31,296 nucleotides of DNA from Bacteroidales bacterium UBA1216 (GTDB lineage: Bacteria > Bacteroidota > Bacteroidia > Bacteroidales > Paludibacteraceae). Shown here one piece after another: positions 23,298 to 31,296 of the stretch. The notes beneath the pieces were generated by a model. It was given only the letters and a program-made list of their open reading frames with translations. It made no database searches and was not told the DNA's origin. A program made the translations under genes and the position numbers. The DNA lies in the NCBI GenBank assembly GCA_002309255.1, contig DBXI01000073.1, forward strand, positions 9,601 to 40,896, given 5' to 3'. Positions within the stretch are counted from its first letter, which is position 1; each line of letters opens with the position of its first letter.

Positions 23298-24707
23298 ATG
23301 TGGTACGTACTTATCTTTTTAGCCGTCATCCTGTCGGGATGCGCTAAAGCACCGCAGACCGATGAGCCGTTCCGTCCGGTGTATCACCATTCGCCGGAAG
23401 CGAAGTGGATGAACGACCCTAACGGCATGTTCTACGACGAGCAGGCGCAGGTTTGGCATCTGTACTACCAGTATAACCCCAACGATGTGGTGTGGGGGCC
23501 GATGCACTGGGGACACTCCGTCAGCCGCGACCTCATCCATTGGGAGCATCTGCCTGTAGCCCTCTATCCGGATTCACTGGGAACAATCTTCTCCGGATCG
23601 GCGGTTATTGACCGCGAGAACACGGCCGGCTTCGGCGAGAATGCCGTAGTAGCCGTATATACGCAGTCGGAGTACATCGGTCAGAACCAGTCGATAGCCT
23701 ATAGTCTGGACGGCGGCATGAGTTTCACCAAGTACGAGGGCAACCCCGTGCTGCTGGGCGACATAGCCGACTTCCGTGACCCGAAGGTGACGCGCGACGG
23801 TGACCATTGGCTTATGACACTCGCTTGCCAGCAGGAGATTCGCTTCTATCGCTCTCCCAACCTCAAGGAATGGACTTACCTTTCTTCATTCGGTGAAGGC
23901 TATGGCAATCACGGAGGTGTGTGGGAGTGCCCTGAATTGGTAAAATTGAAAGGTGAAAGGTTAACGGATGAAGGTGACAAGTGGGTGCTGCTGGTGAGCA
24001 TCAACCCGGGCGGACCGTTCGGCGGGAGTGCTACGCAGTACTTCGTGGGCAACTGGGACGGAACGGAGTTCACATGCATAGACGAACCCGACGAACAGAA
24101 ATGGCTGGACTACGGAAAGGACAACTATTCGACATTTACCTTCCACAACTGCCCTGATGGACGCATTGTCTCGCTCGGCTGGATGAGCAACTGGCAGTAC
24201 GCCCAGCAGGTACCCACTATGGCATTCCGTTCGCAGAACACCATCGCGCGTGAGCTCGGTTTGTATGTGGATGAAGCAGGCGAGTACCGCGTGGCGGTTG
24301 TTCCCTCGCCTGAGAACGGGGTACTGAAAAGCAAGCAGGTCAAGCAGCCGACCGATGCCTGCATCATCGAACTCGAACTGAGCGGTGAAGAGAACTCGGT
24401 GACCACCCTGATGAATGCCAAGGGCGAGAAGGTGGTGATGACGCTCGACGTGCAAGCGCGCACCTTTTCCATGGATCGCACCGCCTCCGGCGACTGCTCG
24501 TTCTCGCCGGATTTTGCTGCGGTAACCACCACACCGTTGTTTGTTCAACGCGACCAGTACAAGGTGCGTCTGTATATCGACCACTGCTCCATCGAGGCTT
24601 TCGATGCCGACGGTGCTTGGGCGATGACCAACCTCGTCTTCCCATCTGTTCCCTATAACCGCCTCGACGTTGTCGGAGGCAAAGCCACTATCTTTGACAT
24701 TAAATAA
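23298..24707 (+). CDS. GH32 exo-fructanase lipoprotein
   Basis: A 469-residue GH32 of the classical type. Lipobox LSGC (C15). Probable catalytic residues are D40 in WMNDPNG, D161 in FRDP and E210 in WECPEL; the propeller spans about 27-330 and the beta-sandwich the rest (IELELSGEENSV to SIEAFDADGAWAMTN). Classical GH32 enzymes in this position of the Bacteroides fructan locus are exo-acting and release fructose from oligosaccharides; the location may be periplasmic or surface. The inulin/levan/sucrose preference cannot be deduced. It lies just before the permease and kinase genes, with a spacing of 9 bases to the permease. Confidence 0.93.
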   Translation: MWYVLIFLAVILSGCAKAPQTDEPFRPVYHHSPEAKWMNDPNGMFYDEQAQVWHLYYQYNPNDVVWGPMHWGHSVSRDLIHWEHLPVALYPDSLGTIFSGSAVIDRENTAGFGENAVVAVYTQSEYIGQNQSIAYSLDGGMSFTKYEGNPVLLGDIADFRDPKVTRDGDHWLMTLACQQEIRFYRSPNLKEWTYLSSFGEGYGNHGGVWECPELVKLKGERLTDEGDKWVLLVSINPGGPFGGSATQYFVGNWDGTEFTCIDEPDEQKWLDYGKDNYSTFTFHNCPDGRIVSLGWMSNWQYAQQVPTMAFRSQNTIARELGLYVDEAGEYRVAVVPSPENGVLKSKQVKQPTDACIIELELSGEENSVTTLMNAKGEKVVMTLDVQARTFSMDRTASGDCSFSPDFAAVTTTPLFVQRDQYKVRLYIDHCSIEAFDADGAWAMTNLVFPSVPYNRLDVVGGKATIFDIK

Positions 24708-24716
24708 ATCATCAAT

Positions 24717-25874
24717 ATGAAAACCTCCAAATTAGCCATCTTACCCGTACTGCTGACGTTCTTCACGATGGGCTTTGTTGACCTCGTGGGTGCCGCCAGC
24801 AATCACGTGCAGGCCGACCTCAATCTGACCGAGGCGCAGACATACTTTATCCCCTCGTTGGTGTTCTTCTGGTTCCTGATCTTCTCCGTGCCGACATCGG
24901 CGCTGATGAACAGGATAGGAAGAAAGAACACCGTGCTTGTATCTTTAGGCGTTACGCTGCTGTCGCTGCTGTTGCCCATGTTCGGCAACGGCTACTGGTT
25001 GATGCTGTTCGCATTCTCGCTGCTGGGTATAGGTAACGCTATCATGCAGACCAGTCTGAACCCGCTCGTGACAAACCTCATCAGCGGCGACAAACTCGCC
25101 TCCACACTCACTTTCGGCCAGTTCGTGAAGGCTATCGCCTCGTTCATGGCACCTATCATCATGACCTGGGGTGCTGTGGCAGCTATTCCGACCTTCGGGC
25201 TCGACTGGCGCGTGGTGTTCGTCATCTACGGCGTGATAGGCGTGCTGGCAACGGTCTTTCTGTATCTGACGAAGATTGAGGAGCAGCCGCTGACGGGCAA
25301 GAGCTCGAGCTTCGTGGATTGCTTCCGTCTGCTTGGGCATCCGTTTGTGCTGCTGTGCTTCCTTGGTATCATGTGCCACGTGGGTATTGATGTGGGCACG
25401 AACACCACGGCACCCAAGCTGCTGATGGAGCGTCTGGGATGGACGCTGGACGCTGCGGCGTTTGCTACGTCGCTGTACTTCATCTTCCGTACGATAGGCT
25501 GCTTCAGCGGCTCGTTCATCCTGCGCTATGTGCCGAGCAAGGTATTCTTTGCCATCAGCGCACTGATGATTGTTGCGGCTATGGCGCTGATGAGCTTCGG
25601 ACAGACACAGGCTGTGCTCTATACAGGTATCGCTCTGGTAGGTTTTGGTAACTCGAACATCTTCTCGATAGTGTTTGCCGAGGCGCTGAAAGCCGAACCC
25701 GAGAAGCAGAACGAAGTGAGCGGACTGATGATTATGGGTTTGTTCGGCGGAACGATTTTCCCGCTCTTCATGGGCTTTGCCTCCGGCGCTTTCGGTACCA
25801 TTGGTGCTGTCTGCGTTATGACTATCGGTGCTTTGTATTTATCATTCTACACCCTTAAAATCAAGAAACAATGA
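24717..25874 (+). CDS. MFS sugar permease, probably fructose
   Basis: A 385-residue inner-membrane protein with about 12 hydrophobic segments. It starts MKTSKLAILPVLLTFFTMGF and shows the loop motif NRIGRKNT after the second helix, as well as GNAIMQTSLNPLVTN, a sequence of the FucP/GluP (FHS) group. In the Bacteroides fructan locus the gene in this place imports fructose into the cytoplasm; the same is inferred here. It ends LKIKKQ, and its stop overlaps the start of the kinase gene (ATGA at 25871-25874), a sign of coupled translation. Confidence 0.9.
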   Translation: MKTSKLAILPVLLTFFTMGFVDLVGAASNHVQADLNLTEAQTYFIPSLVFFWFLIFSVPTSALMNRIGRKNTVLVSLGVTLLSLLLPMFGNGYWLMLFAFSLLGIGNAIMQTSLNPLVTNLISGDKLASTLTFGQFVKAIASFMAPIIMTWGAVAAIPTFGLDWRVVFVIYGVIGVLATVFLYLTKIEEQPLTGKSSSFVDCFRLLGHPFVLLCFLGIMCHVGIDVGTNTTAPKLLMERLGWTLDAAAFATSLYFIFRTIGCFSGSFILRYVPSKVFFAISALMIVAAMALMSFGQTQAVLYTGIALVGFGNSNIFSIVFAEALKAEPEKQNEVSGLMIMGLFGGTIFPLFMGFASGAFGTIGAVCVMTIGALYLSFYTLKIKKQ

Positions 25875-26773
25875 ATTACGTAGTAGGAATAGGCGAGGCA
25901 CTGTTTGACTGCCTGCCCGAAGGGCGCAAACTCGGCGGCGCACCCGCTAACTTCGCGTACCATGTAAGCCAGTTCGGCTTGAACGGCTGTGCCATCTCCG
26001 CCATAGGTGACGATGAGCTCGGCGAGGAGATAATCGAAAAGTTCGAGGCGGTCAGCCTCAACCATATCCTGCCCGTCGTGGAGCAACCCACCGGTACGGT
26101 CAAAGTCACCCTCGACGACAAAGGCGTACCCCAGTACGAGATCTGTCTGGGCGTGGCGTGGGACAACATCCCGTTGACCGACGAGATGCTTCAGGTAGCA
26201 CGTCAGACACGTGCTATCTGTTTCGGCTCACTCGCCCAGCGTAGTGAGGTCAGCCGCAAGACTATCCACGCGTTCCTCGACGCAGCCCCTAAGGTCGCAC
26301 TGCGCGTGTTTGACATCAACTTACGTCAGCACTGGTACACCGCTGACGTCATCGCCGAATCGCTCAACCGCGCAAACATCCTCAAGATCAACGATGAGGA
26401 GCTCGATGTTGTGGCCACCATGCTGCTCGGTGTGTCCACCGAGCCCGGCAGGCTCATCGCCGAAGACCCCGACAAGACACGCGCCGTATGCCGTGACCTT
26501 ATCGCCAAATACGACCTGAAGATGCTCATCCTCACCTGCGGCGCCATAGGTTCATATGTCTTCACCGACACCGCCGAGAGCTATGTTGCTACACCCAAGG
26601 TCAAGGTAGCTGACACCGTTGGAGCCGGTGATAGCTTCACCGCTACTTTCGTCGCGCAGATCCTGCTCGGCAAACCTATCCCGGAGGCGCATCAGAAAGC
26701 CGTACAGGTCAGCGCCTTCGTCTGCACGCAGGCCGGAGCAATGCCCGTTCTACCCGACGAACTCAAAAAGTAA
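25871..26773 (+). CDS. PfkB-family fructokinase
   Basis: A 300-residue cytoplasmic sugar kinase. The N-terminal GGAPANFAYHVSQFG (22-36) and ISAIGDDELGE form the PfkB sugar-binding side. DTVGAGDSFTATF (248-260) is the second signature with the catalytic base D254 in GAGD. NINLRQHWY fits the ribokinase/fructokinase group. It should make fructose 6-phosphate from imported fructose and ATP. It is the last gene of the locus, overlaps the permease and is followed by a strong hairpin. Confidence 0.93.
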   Translation: MNYVVGIGEALFDCLPEGRKLGGAPANFAYHVSQFGLNGCAISAIGDDELGEEIIEKFEAVSLNHILPVVEQPTGTVKVTLDDKGVPQYEICLGVAWDNIPLTDEMLQVARQTRAICFGSLAQRSEVSRKTIHAFLDAAPKVALRVFDINLRQHWYTADVIAESLNRANILKINDEELDVVATMLLGVSTEPGRLIAEDPDKTRAVCRDLIAKYDLKMLILTCGAIGSYVFTDTAESYVATPKVKVADTVGAGDSFTATFVAQILLGKPIPEAHQKAVQVSAFVCTQAGAMPVLPDELKK

Positions 26774-26797
26774 CAACCGTCTCTCCGGCGGATAAAT

Positions 26798-26838
26798 CCA
26801 ATCGAGGGTGTGCAAAATTTAGACACACCCTCGATTGG
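26798..26838 (+). terminator. 15-bp hairpin closing the fructan locus
   Basis: CCAATCGAGGGTGTG (26798-26812), an 11-base AT-rich loop, and the exact complement at 26824-26838. No long U tail follows, so it may also work for the convergent minus-strand gene ending at 26887. Confidence 0.7.
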
Positions 26839-26886
26839 TAGTTAGGCGTTGGAAACGCCAATCACAGAACACGAATTATTCGCTCA

Positions 26887-27609
26887 CTATTTCCTTGAAA
26901 TGGCTCCGAGAATCGAATCACGCACATTCGGGTTTAGTTGCTCTAGCTGTGTCACTAAATCCTTGATCAGTGCGCGCGAACTGTTCTTCTCGAACGGGCA
27001 AGCCTGTTTCTGCTCTGCATACCCTCGCAGCTCTGCGTGCCGCCGCAGATCTTTTTCCTCTATCAAGCACAGCGGACGTATCAGCTGCAGCGGCATCTTG
27101 TCCATCTGTAGTTTGGGATAGATCGTGCTGAACTTGCCCTCGAAGATCAGGTTCATCAGCAGCGTCTCTACTATATCGTCCTTGTGGTGTCCGAAAGCTA
27201 TCTTGTTGCAGCCAAGCTCCTGCGCGGTGTCAAACAGCGCCTTGCGCCTGTACCATGAGCACAGGAAACATGGATCTTTGCTTCCGTCCTCCGTGCCGAT
27301 CGCTGTGTCGCGAACGATCAGAGGCACGCGGAACTCCTCGCAGAACGACTGCAGGTAACTTATATCAGTAAGGTATGCGCGCTCGCGTACGCGCACGTGA
27401 ATAGCCGTAACGCGGAACTTAGGCACGTAGATCTGCGCGCGCTTGCCCAATAGCTCCACCAGCGCCAGCGAGTCCTTGCCGCCGCTTAAACCGATGAGGA
27501 TATGATCGCCGTCCTCGATCAGTCCAAAGTCAGCGCACGCCTTGTGAAACCGTTTCGTCAAACGATTGCTCAGCCGGGCACATTCTATTTGTTCTGGGGT
27601 CTTCTGCAT
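26887..27609 (-). CDS. ttcA: TtcA-like tRNA 2-thiocytidine synthase
   Basis: A 240-residue PP-loop protein. The ATP-binding SGGKDS is at 42-47. DPCFLCSWYRRK supplies the CxxC pair and ACPFEKNSSR the third cysteine, the three that hold the iron-sulfur cluster in TtcA. KIAFGHHKDDIVETLLMN is the typical central motif. TtcA thiolates cytidine 32 in certain tRNAs. The open frame extends to 27717, but that stretch runs through the tRNA terminator and a 9-base tandem repeat, so the start at 27609 (MQKTPEQIE) is chosen. Its relation to other TtcA/TilS-like PP-loop proteins supports the call, but TtcA subgroups are not easily told apart. Confidence 0.85.
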   Translation of the reverse strand: MQKTPEQIECARLSNRLTKRFHKACADFGLIEDGDHILIGLSGGKDSLALVELLGKRAQIYVPKFRVTAIHVRVRERAYLTDISYLQSFCEEFRVPLIVRDTAIGTEDGSKDPCFLCSWYRRKALFDTAQELGCNKIAFGHHKDDIVETLLMNLIFEGKFSTIYPKLQMDKMPLQLIRPLCLIEEKDLRRHAELRGYAEQKQACPFEKNSSRALIKDLVTQLEQLNPNVRDSILGAISRK

Positions 27610-27655
27610 GGTTGGTTTCCGTAGTTTGCGTAGTTTCCGTTGATTTCGTTGCTTG
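27610..27655. repeat. tandem 9-base repeat before the ttcA-like gene
   Basis: About five units of GTTTCCGTA/GTTTGCGTA/GATTTCGTT type between 27613 and 27655. The 9-base period is the same as in the repeats at 819-904 and 8285-8326, with another unit sequence. It lies between the tRNA terminator and the start codon and would be in the leader of ttcA if read through from the tRNA promoter. Confidence 0.5.
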
Positions 27656-27665
27656 CGAAGTTGAA

Positions 27666-27690
27666 TAAAAAAAGCCGCTCTTGGCGGCTC
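27666..27690 (-). terminator. intrinsic terminator of the tRNA gene
   Basis: On the minus strand AGCCGC (27689-27684), loop of 5, GCGGCT (27678-27673), then a U7 run. It begins four bases after the tRNA. Confidence 0.85.
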
Positions 27691-27693
27691 TTG

Positions 27694-27765
<72 letters not shown>

Positions 27766-27864
27766 ATCAAGCTTTTTTCAAAAAGCGACGTACTGGGCAA
27801 TCTTTCCATTATCACGACTTCTTGCAAGACGCCTACAGATTGTCGCTATTTCTCAAAAGCGGTG

Positions 27865-27895
27865 CAAAGATACAACAAATATTTCAAATATGCAA
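27865..27895 (-). promoter_or_regulatory. promoter of the initiator tRNA gene
   Basis: On the minus strand TTG (27895-27893), 20 bases, TATCTTTG (27872-27865). It is back to back with the secDF promoter, 38 bases away. Confidence 0.82.
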
Positions 27896-27933
27896 ATTTT
27901 TTTACATTTTTTTGCAAAAAAAGTGCATTTTTC

Positions 27934-27964
27934 TTGCATTTATCAAAATTTATTTGTAAATTTG
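27934..27964 (+). promoter_or_regulatory. promoter of secDF
   Basis: TTG (27934-27936), a 20-base spacer, TAAATTTG (27957-27964). Transcription should begin near 27971, directly at the conserved RNA element. Confidence 0.82.
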
Positions 27965-27973
27965 TACGCTTTT

Positions 27974-28076
27974 TCGCGTTCGGCGACACGTTCGCATCAG
28001 ATTGCGCGGTGCGCAATAGTGGTGGCGTGTGCCTCCGCTCTCCGAAAAAACGACTGCTGATCTGCCGTTTTTTCGG
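27974..28076 (+). ncRNA. conserved structured RNA leader, copy D, in the secDF mRNA
   Basis: The outer stem is GGC-G-ACACG (27982-27990) with CGTGTGCC (28026-28033). The inner hairpin is a perfect ATTGCGC (28001-28007), loop GGT, GCGCAAT (28011-28017). The conserved TCCGCTCTCC follows, overlapping the start of an 11-bp stem CCGAAAAAACG (28042-28052) with its complement at 28066-28076. The 3' arm of this last stem holds six U, so it could act as a weak terminator or attenuator. The secDF start codon is 60 bases further on. Confidence 0.72.
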
Positions 28077-28135
28077 GGTGTTGTGCGGGTTGCGCGTTAT
28101 AAGAGCTGAAACAAAAAAACAAACAAAATAACATT

Positions 28136-31100
28136 ATGCAAAACAAAGGAATTGTAAGAACCCTGGCTGTATTGCTGTTCTTGGTTTGCGCTTTCTACCT
28201 CTCATTCTCGATTGTTGTCAATCATTATGAGAAGCAAGCCAAGGAGTATGCAGCCGGTGACCAGGCAAAAGAGTACCTCTATCTGGACTCTATTGCCCCG
28301 AAGAAAGTGTGGTTCGGCTACACGCTGAAAGAGTGCCGTGAGAAAGAGATCAACCTGGGTCTGGACCTCAAGGGCGGTATGAACGTAACGATGGAAGTGA
28401 GTGTGCCCGACATCTTGCGTGCACTCAGCGGCTACAACACGAGCGAGAACTTCAACCGTGCTATGGCTCTGGCGCAGGAGAAGCAGAAATCCAGCGGTGA
28501 CGACTTCGTTACCCTATTCCTGGCTTCGTTCCGCGAGGTGGATCCTGATGCTCGTCTGGCTTCGATCTTTGCTACGTTTGAGTTGAAGGACAAGGTAACC
28601 ACCAGCTCCACCAACGAGGAAGTAGAGCGCGTTATCCGTGAGGAAGTAGAGGGCGCTATTAACAACTCGTTCATGGTGCTCCGCACCCGTATTGACCGCT
28701 TCGGCGTGGTTCAACCTAACATCCAGAAGCTGGCTCAGTCCGGTCGTATATTGATTGAGCTGCCGGGTATCAAAGAGCCGGAGCGCGTACGTAAGCTCCT
28801 GCAAGGCTCAGCTAACCTGGAGTTCTGGGAGACCTACGACTTTGCTGAACTGCTGCCGCAGATCGCACAGATCGACCGCGAGCTGGGTGCTGCTAACCTG
28901 GCTACTGAGGAGGCTATTGGCGAAGATGTGAAGGATGAGGAGAAGGAAGTAAAGGCTGCCGACGCATCGGTGGACGAACTGGCTGAGGCTATCGCCGCCA
29001 GCGACAGCGCAGCTGCTGCTGCCAAGGAGCAGAAAGAAGCAGTAGAGAACTACAAGAAGGCTCATCCGCTGTTCTATATCCTCAACCCGTCGGTTAACCA
29101 GGCCGGTCAGGCGTATCGCGGACCGGTCGTAGGTACCGTTCATTACACCGACACCGCTAAGGTGATGGCTTATCTGACCTCGCAGCAGGCTAAGCAAGTG
29201 CTGCCGCGCGAGCTCCGCTTCCGCTGGACGGTGAAGGCTATCGATGATGCTAACTCGCTCTACCAGCTTGTTGCCCTCAAGGCACAACGCGACGGTCGTC
29301 CCTCGCTCGAAGGTGACGTGATCACCGACGCACGTGCTGACTTCTCGCAGATCAGTGCTTATGCCAATGTCTCGATGTCGATGAACGCTGAGGGAGCCAA
29401 GGCTTGGCAGCGTATCACGAAGGAGAACATCGGCAAGTCGGTAGCTATTGTGCTTGATGGATTCGTTTATTCGTTCCCGACCGTGCAGAACGAGATTGCC
29501 GGCGGTAACTCGCAGATCACCGGTAACTTCACCGTGGAGGAAGCCAAGGACTTGGCTAACACCCTGAAGTCCGGTAAGATGCCTGCTCCGGCTCGCATCA
29601 TCCAAGAGGATGTTGTTGGTCCGTCGCTGGGTAAGGAAGCTATCCGTAGCGGTCTGTGGTCGTTCGCACTCGGCTTCGTGCTCATCCTGTTGTACATGCT
29701 CTTCTACTATGGCCTGATTCCGGGTCTGATTGCTGACTTCGCACTGCTGTGCAACGTCTTCCTGCTGGTAGGTATCTTGTCATCGTTCTCGGCTGTACTG
29801 ACGCTGCCGGGTATTGCAGGTATCGTGCTGACCATGGGTACGGCTGTCGATGGTAACGTGCTGATCTACGAGCGTATCCGCGAGGAGCTGCGCGCCGGTA
29901 AGAACATGCGCAAGGCTATCGAGGACGGCTTCCGTGGCGCTATCTCCGCTATCGTGGACGCCAACGTAACATCGTTGCTCACCGGTATCATCCTGGCTGT
30001 GTTCGGCACGGGACCGATCAAGGGCTTCGCCGTAACGTACATCATCGGTATCATTTCGTCGTTCATGACGGCTGTGTTCATCACACGTCTGTTGCTCGAG
30101 GATTATGCGAAGCGTGAGGATGCCAAGGAACTGCCGTTCACCTCGGCTATCGCCAAGAACTGGTGGCAGAACATGCACTTCAACTTCGTGGGTGCACGCA
30201 AGTGGGCTTATCCTGTTGCCGGTGCGCTGATCATCTTCGCCCTTATCGGCCTCGATCCGCACGTGTTCGGCAAACTGAACTTAGGTATTGACTTCTCCGG
30301 TGGACGTAACTATGTTGTTCGCTTCGACCAGCCGATCAATACGCAGGACGTTGAGCACTCGCTGCTGGCTGTGTTCAACGAACAGAACGCTGAAGGCGAG
30401 AACCTGACCGTACGTGTCATCACCTTTGGTGAGACCAACGACCAGATCCGTATCTCCACCAACTTCCGCATCCAGGATAACTCCGAGACGCTTGACGACG
30501 AGATCGAGCAACTCATCTACGAGGGAACGAAGCAGTTCTTTGCTCAGCCGCTGACGTTCGCTGAGTTCCAATCGACGCAGGCTAACGAGGAGGTAGGTAT
30601 CATGCAGTCGCAGAAGGTTGGTCCGGCTATCGCCGACGATATCACCACCTCCGCTGTATGGGCTGTCATCGCTGCCTTGATCGTGATCTTCTTGTACATC
30701 CTCGTTCGTTTCCGCAACTTCGCTTACTCGGTAGGCGCGCTGGCTGCCCTGTTCCACGACACCGTGATCATCCTTGGCTTGTACGCCATCCTGTGGAAGA
30801 TCATGCCGTTCTCTATGGAGATCGACCAGGCATTCATCGCCGCTATCCTGACTGTTATCGGTTACTCCATCAACGACACCGTGGTTATCTTCGACCGCGT
30901 GCGTGAGTACAACGGCCTCTATCCGAAGCGTGAGCGCGAACGTAACATCAACGATGCCTTGAACGCTACCTTGTCGCGTACGTTCTCGACCTCTATGTCA
31001 ACGTTCATCGTCCTGCTGGCTATCTTCCTCTTCGGAGGTGAGAGCATCCGCGGCTTCGTATTCGCATTGCTCATGGGTGTGATTATCGGTACGTTCTCGT

Positions 31101-31177
31101 CGTTGTTCGTCGCTTCGCCAATCGCATACGACATCCAACGTGCCATCGCTAACCGCAAGTCTAAAGCCGCCAAGTAA
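28136..31177 (+). CDS. secDF: SecDF fusion, protein translocase accessory subunit
   Basis: A 1013-residue inner-membrane protein with SecD and SecF joined, as is usual in Bacteroidota. The SecD half starts with one helix (8-30), then LGLDLKGGMNVTMEV (74-88), a large periplasmic region with an Ala/Glu-rich insert (about 255-305) and GNFTVEEAKDLANTLKSG before the helix bundle with MGTAVDGNVLIYERIREEL. The SecF half has LGIDFSGGRNYVVRF (near 716) and GYSINDTVVIFDRVRE. SecDF uses the proton gradient to pull exported proteins out of the Sec channel. The start at 28136 (MQNKGIVRTL) is well placed behind the leader RNA. Confidence 0.96.
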   Translation: MQNKGIVRTLAVLLFLVCAFYLSFSIVVNHYEKQAKEYAAGDQAKEYLYLDSIAPKKVWFGYTLKECREKEINLGLDLKGGMNVTMEVSVPDILRALSGYNTSENFNRAMALAQEKQKSSGDDFVTLFLASFREVDPDARLASIFATFELKDKVTTSSTNEEVERVIREEVEGAINNSFMVLRTRIDRFGVVQPNIQKLAQSGRILIELPGIKEPERVRKLLQGSANLEFWETYDFAELLPQIAQIDRELGAANLATEEAIGEDVKDEEKEVKAADASVDELAEAIAASDSAAAAAKEQKEAVENYKKAHPLFYILNPSVNQAGQAYRGPVVGTVHYTDTAKVMAYLTSQQAKQVLPRELRFRWTVKAIDDANSLYQLVALKAQRDGRPSLEGDVITDARADFSQISAYANVSMSMNAEGAKAWQRITKENIGKSVAIVLDGFVYSFPTVQNEIAGGNSQITGNFTVEEAKDLANTLKSGKMPAPARIIQEDVVGPSLGKEAIRSGLWSFALGFVLILLYMLFYYGLIPGLIADFALLCNVFLLVGILSSFSAVLTLPGIAGIVLTMGTAVDGNVLIYERIREELRAGKNMRKAIEDGFRGAISAIVDANVTSLLTGIILAVFGTGPIKGFAVTYIIGIISSFMTAVFITRLLLEDYAKREDAKELPFTSAIAKNWWQNMHFNFVGARKWAYPVAGALIIFALIGLDPHVFGKLNLGIDFSGGRNYVVRFDQPINTQDVEHSLLAVFNEQNAEGENLTVRVITFGETNDQIRISTNFRIQDNSETLDDEIEQLIYEGTKQFFAQPLTFAEFQSTQANEEVGIMQSQKVGPAIADDITTSAVWAVIAALIVIFLYILVRFRNFAYSVGALAALFHDTVIILGLYAILWKIMPFSMEIDQAFIAAILTVIGYSINDTVVIFDRVREYNGLYPKRERERNINDALNATLSRTFSTSMSTFIVLLAIFLFGGESIRGFVFALLMGVIIGTFSSLFVASPIAYDIQRAIANRKSKAAK

Positions 31178-31199
31178 AATTCCGGCTTACACCTAAGTA

Positions 31200-31235
31200 G
31201 AAAGGGAGCATGTCAATCACGACATACTTCCTTTC
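31200..31235 (+). terminator. imperfect hairpin after secDF
   Basis: GAAAGGGA...ATGTC (from 31200) pairs with GACAT...TTCCTTTC (to 31235) with internal mismatches, followed by ACTTTTC. Likely the terminator of secDF. Confidence 0.6.
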
Positions 31236-31270
31236 ACTTTTCCTGCATATAAGGGCGAAACAAAAATAAG

Positions 31271-31296
31271 CGAGGCTACTGCTATTAGCCTCGTTT
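31271..31296 (+). terminator. 8-bp hairpin with T run at the window end
   Basis: CGAGGCTA (31271-31278), 7-base loop, TAGCCTCG (31286-31293), then TTT at the window edge. Either a second terminator of secDF or one for the neighbour beyond the window. Confidence 0.6.

Overview
The window comes from the chromosome of a member of the Bacteroidales (phylum Bacteroidota). The signs are a SusC/SusD pair, a one-piece SecDF, DUF4143 ATPases, a DUF3987 protein, and seven promoters of the Bacteroidota type (TTG, exactly 20 bases, TAnnTTTG). I cannot fix the genus.

Layout. Positions 1-9618 are an accessory region: the tail of one AAA/DUF4143 ATPase, two complete members of that family, two relics of Vsr-type endonuclease tails on either side of the second, a small Pmp3/YqaE membrane protein, several unrecognised genes, and a DUF3987 protein. 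Tandem and inverted repeats are common here. Positions 10025-26838 are one rightward fructan utilisation locus running from a clear promoter to a 15-bp hairpin. The rest is housekeeping: a TtcA-like tRNA thiolase and an initiator tRNA-Met on the minus strand, then secDF on the plus strand.

How the fructan locus works (mostly family knowledge). Surface proteins (SusD-like, DUF4960, a GH32 lipoprotein) bind and cut levan or inulin-type fructan. The SusC-like TonB-dependent channel imports the pieces, a WMNDPNG-type GH32 lipoprotein releases fructose, an MFS permease carries it across the inner membrane, and a PfkB kinase phosphorylates it. The order matches the known Bacteroides fructan locus (SusC, SusD, surface binder, GH32, GH32, permease, fructokinase). 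Here an extra block (18274-23295) is inserted between the two conserved GH32 genes: three paralogous secreted proteins of unknown function, another GH32, and a 48-residue peptide gene. Three of these proteins share a C-terminal tail that looks like a sorting signal. No regulator gene of the locus lies in the window.

The most novel signal is a structured RNA element present four times (about 1293, 10059, 19133 and 27974). Its inner 7-bp hairpin changes sequence between copies while keeping its pairing. Two copies start at the transcription start of the susC-like and secDF mRNAs, and one sits between two genes of the inserted block.
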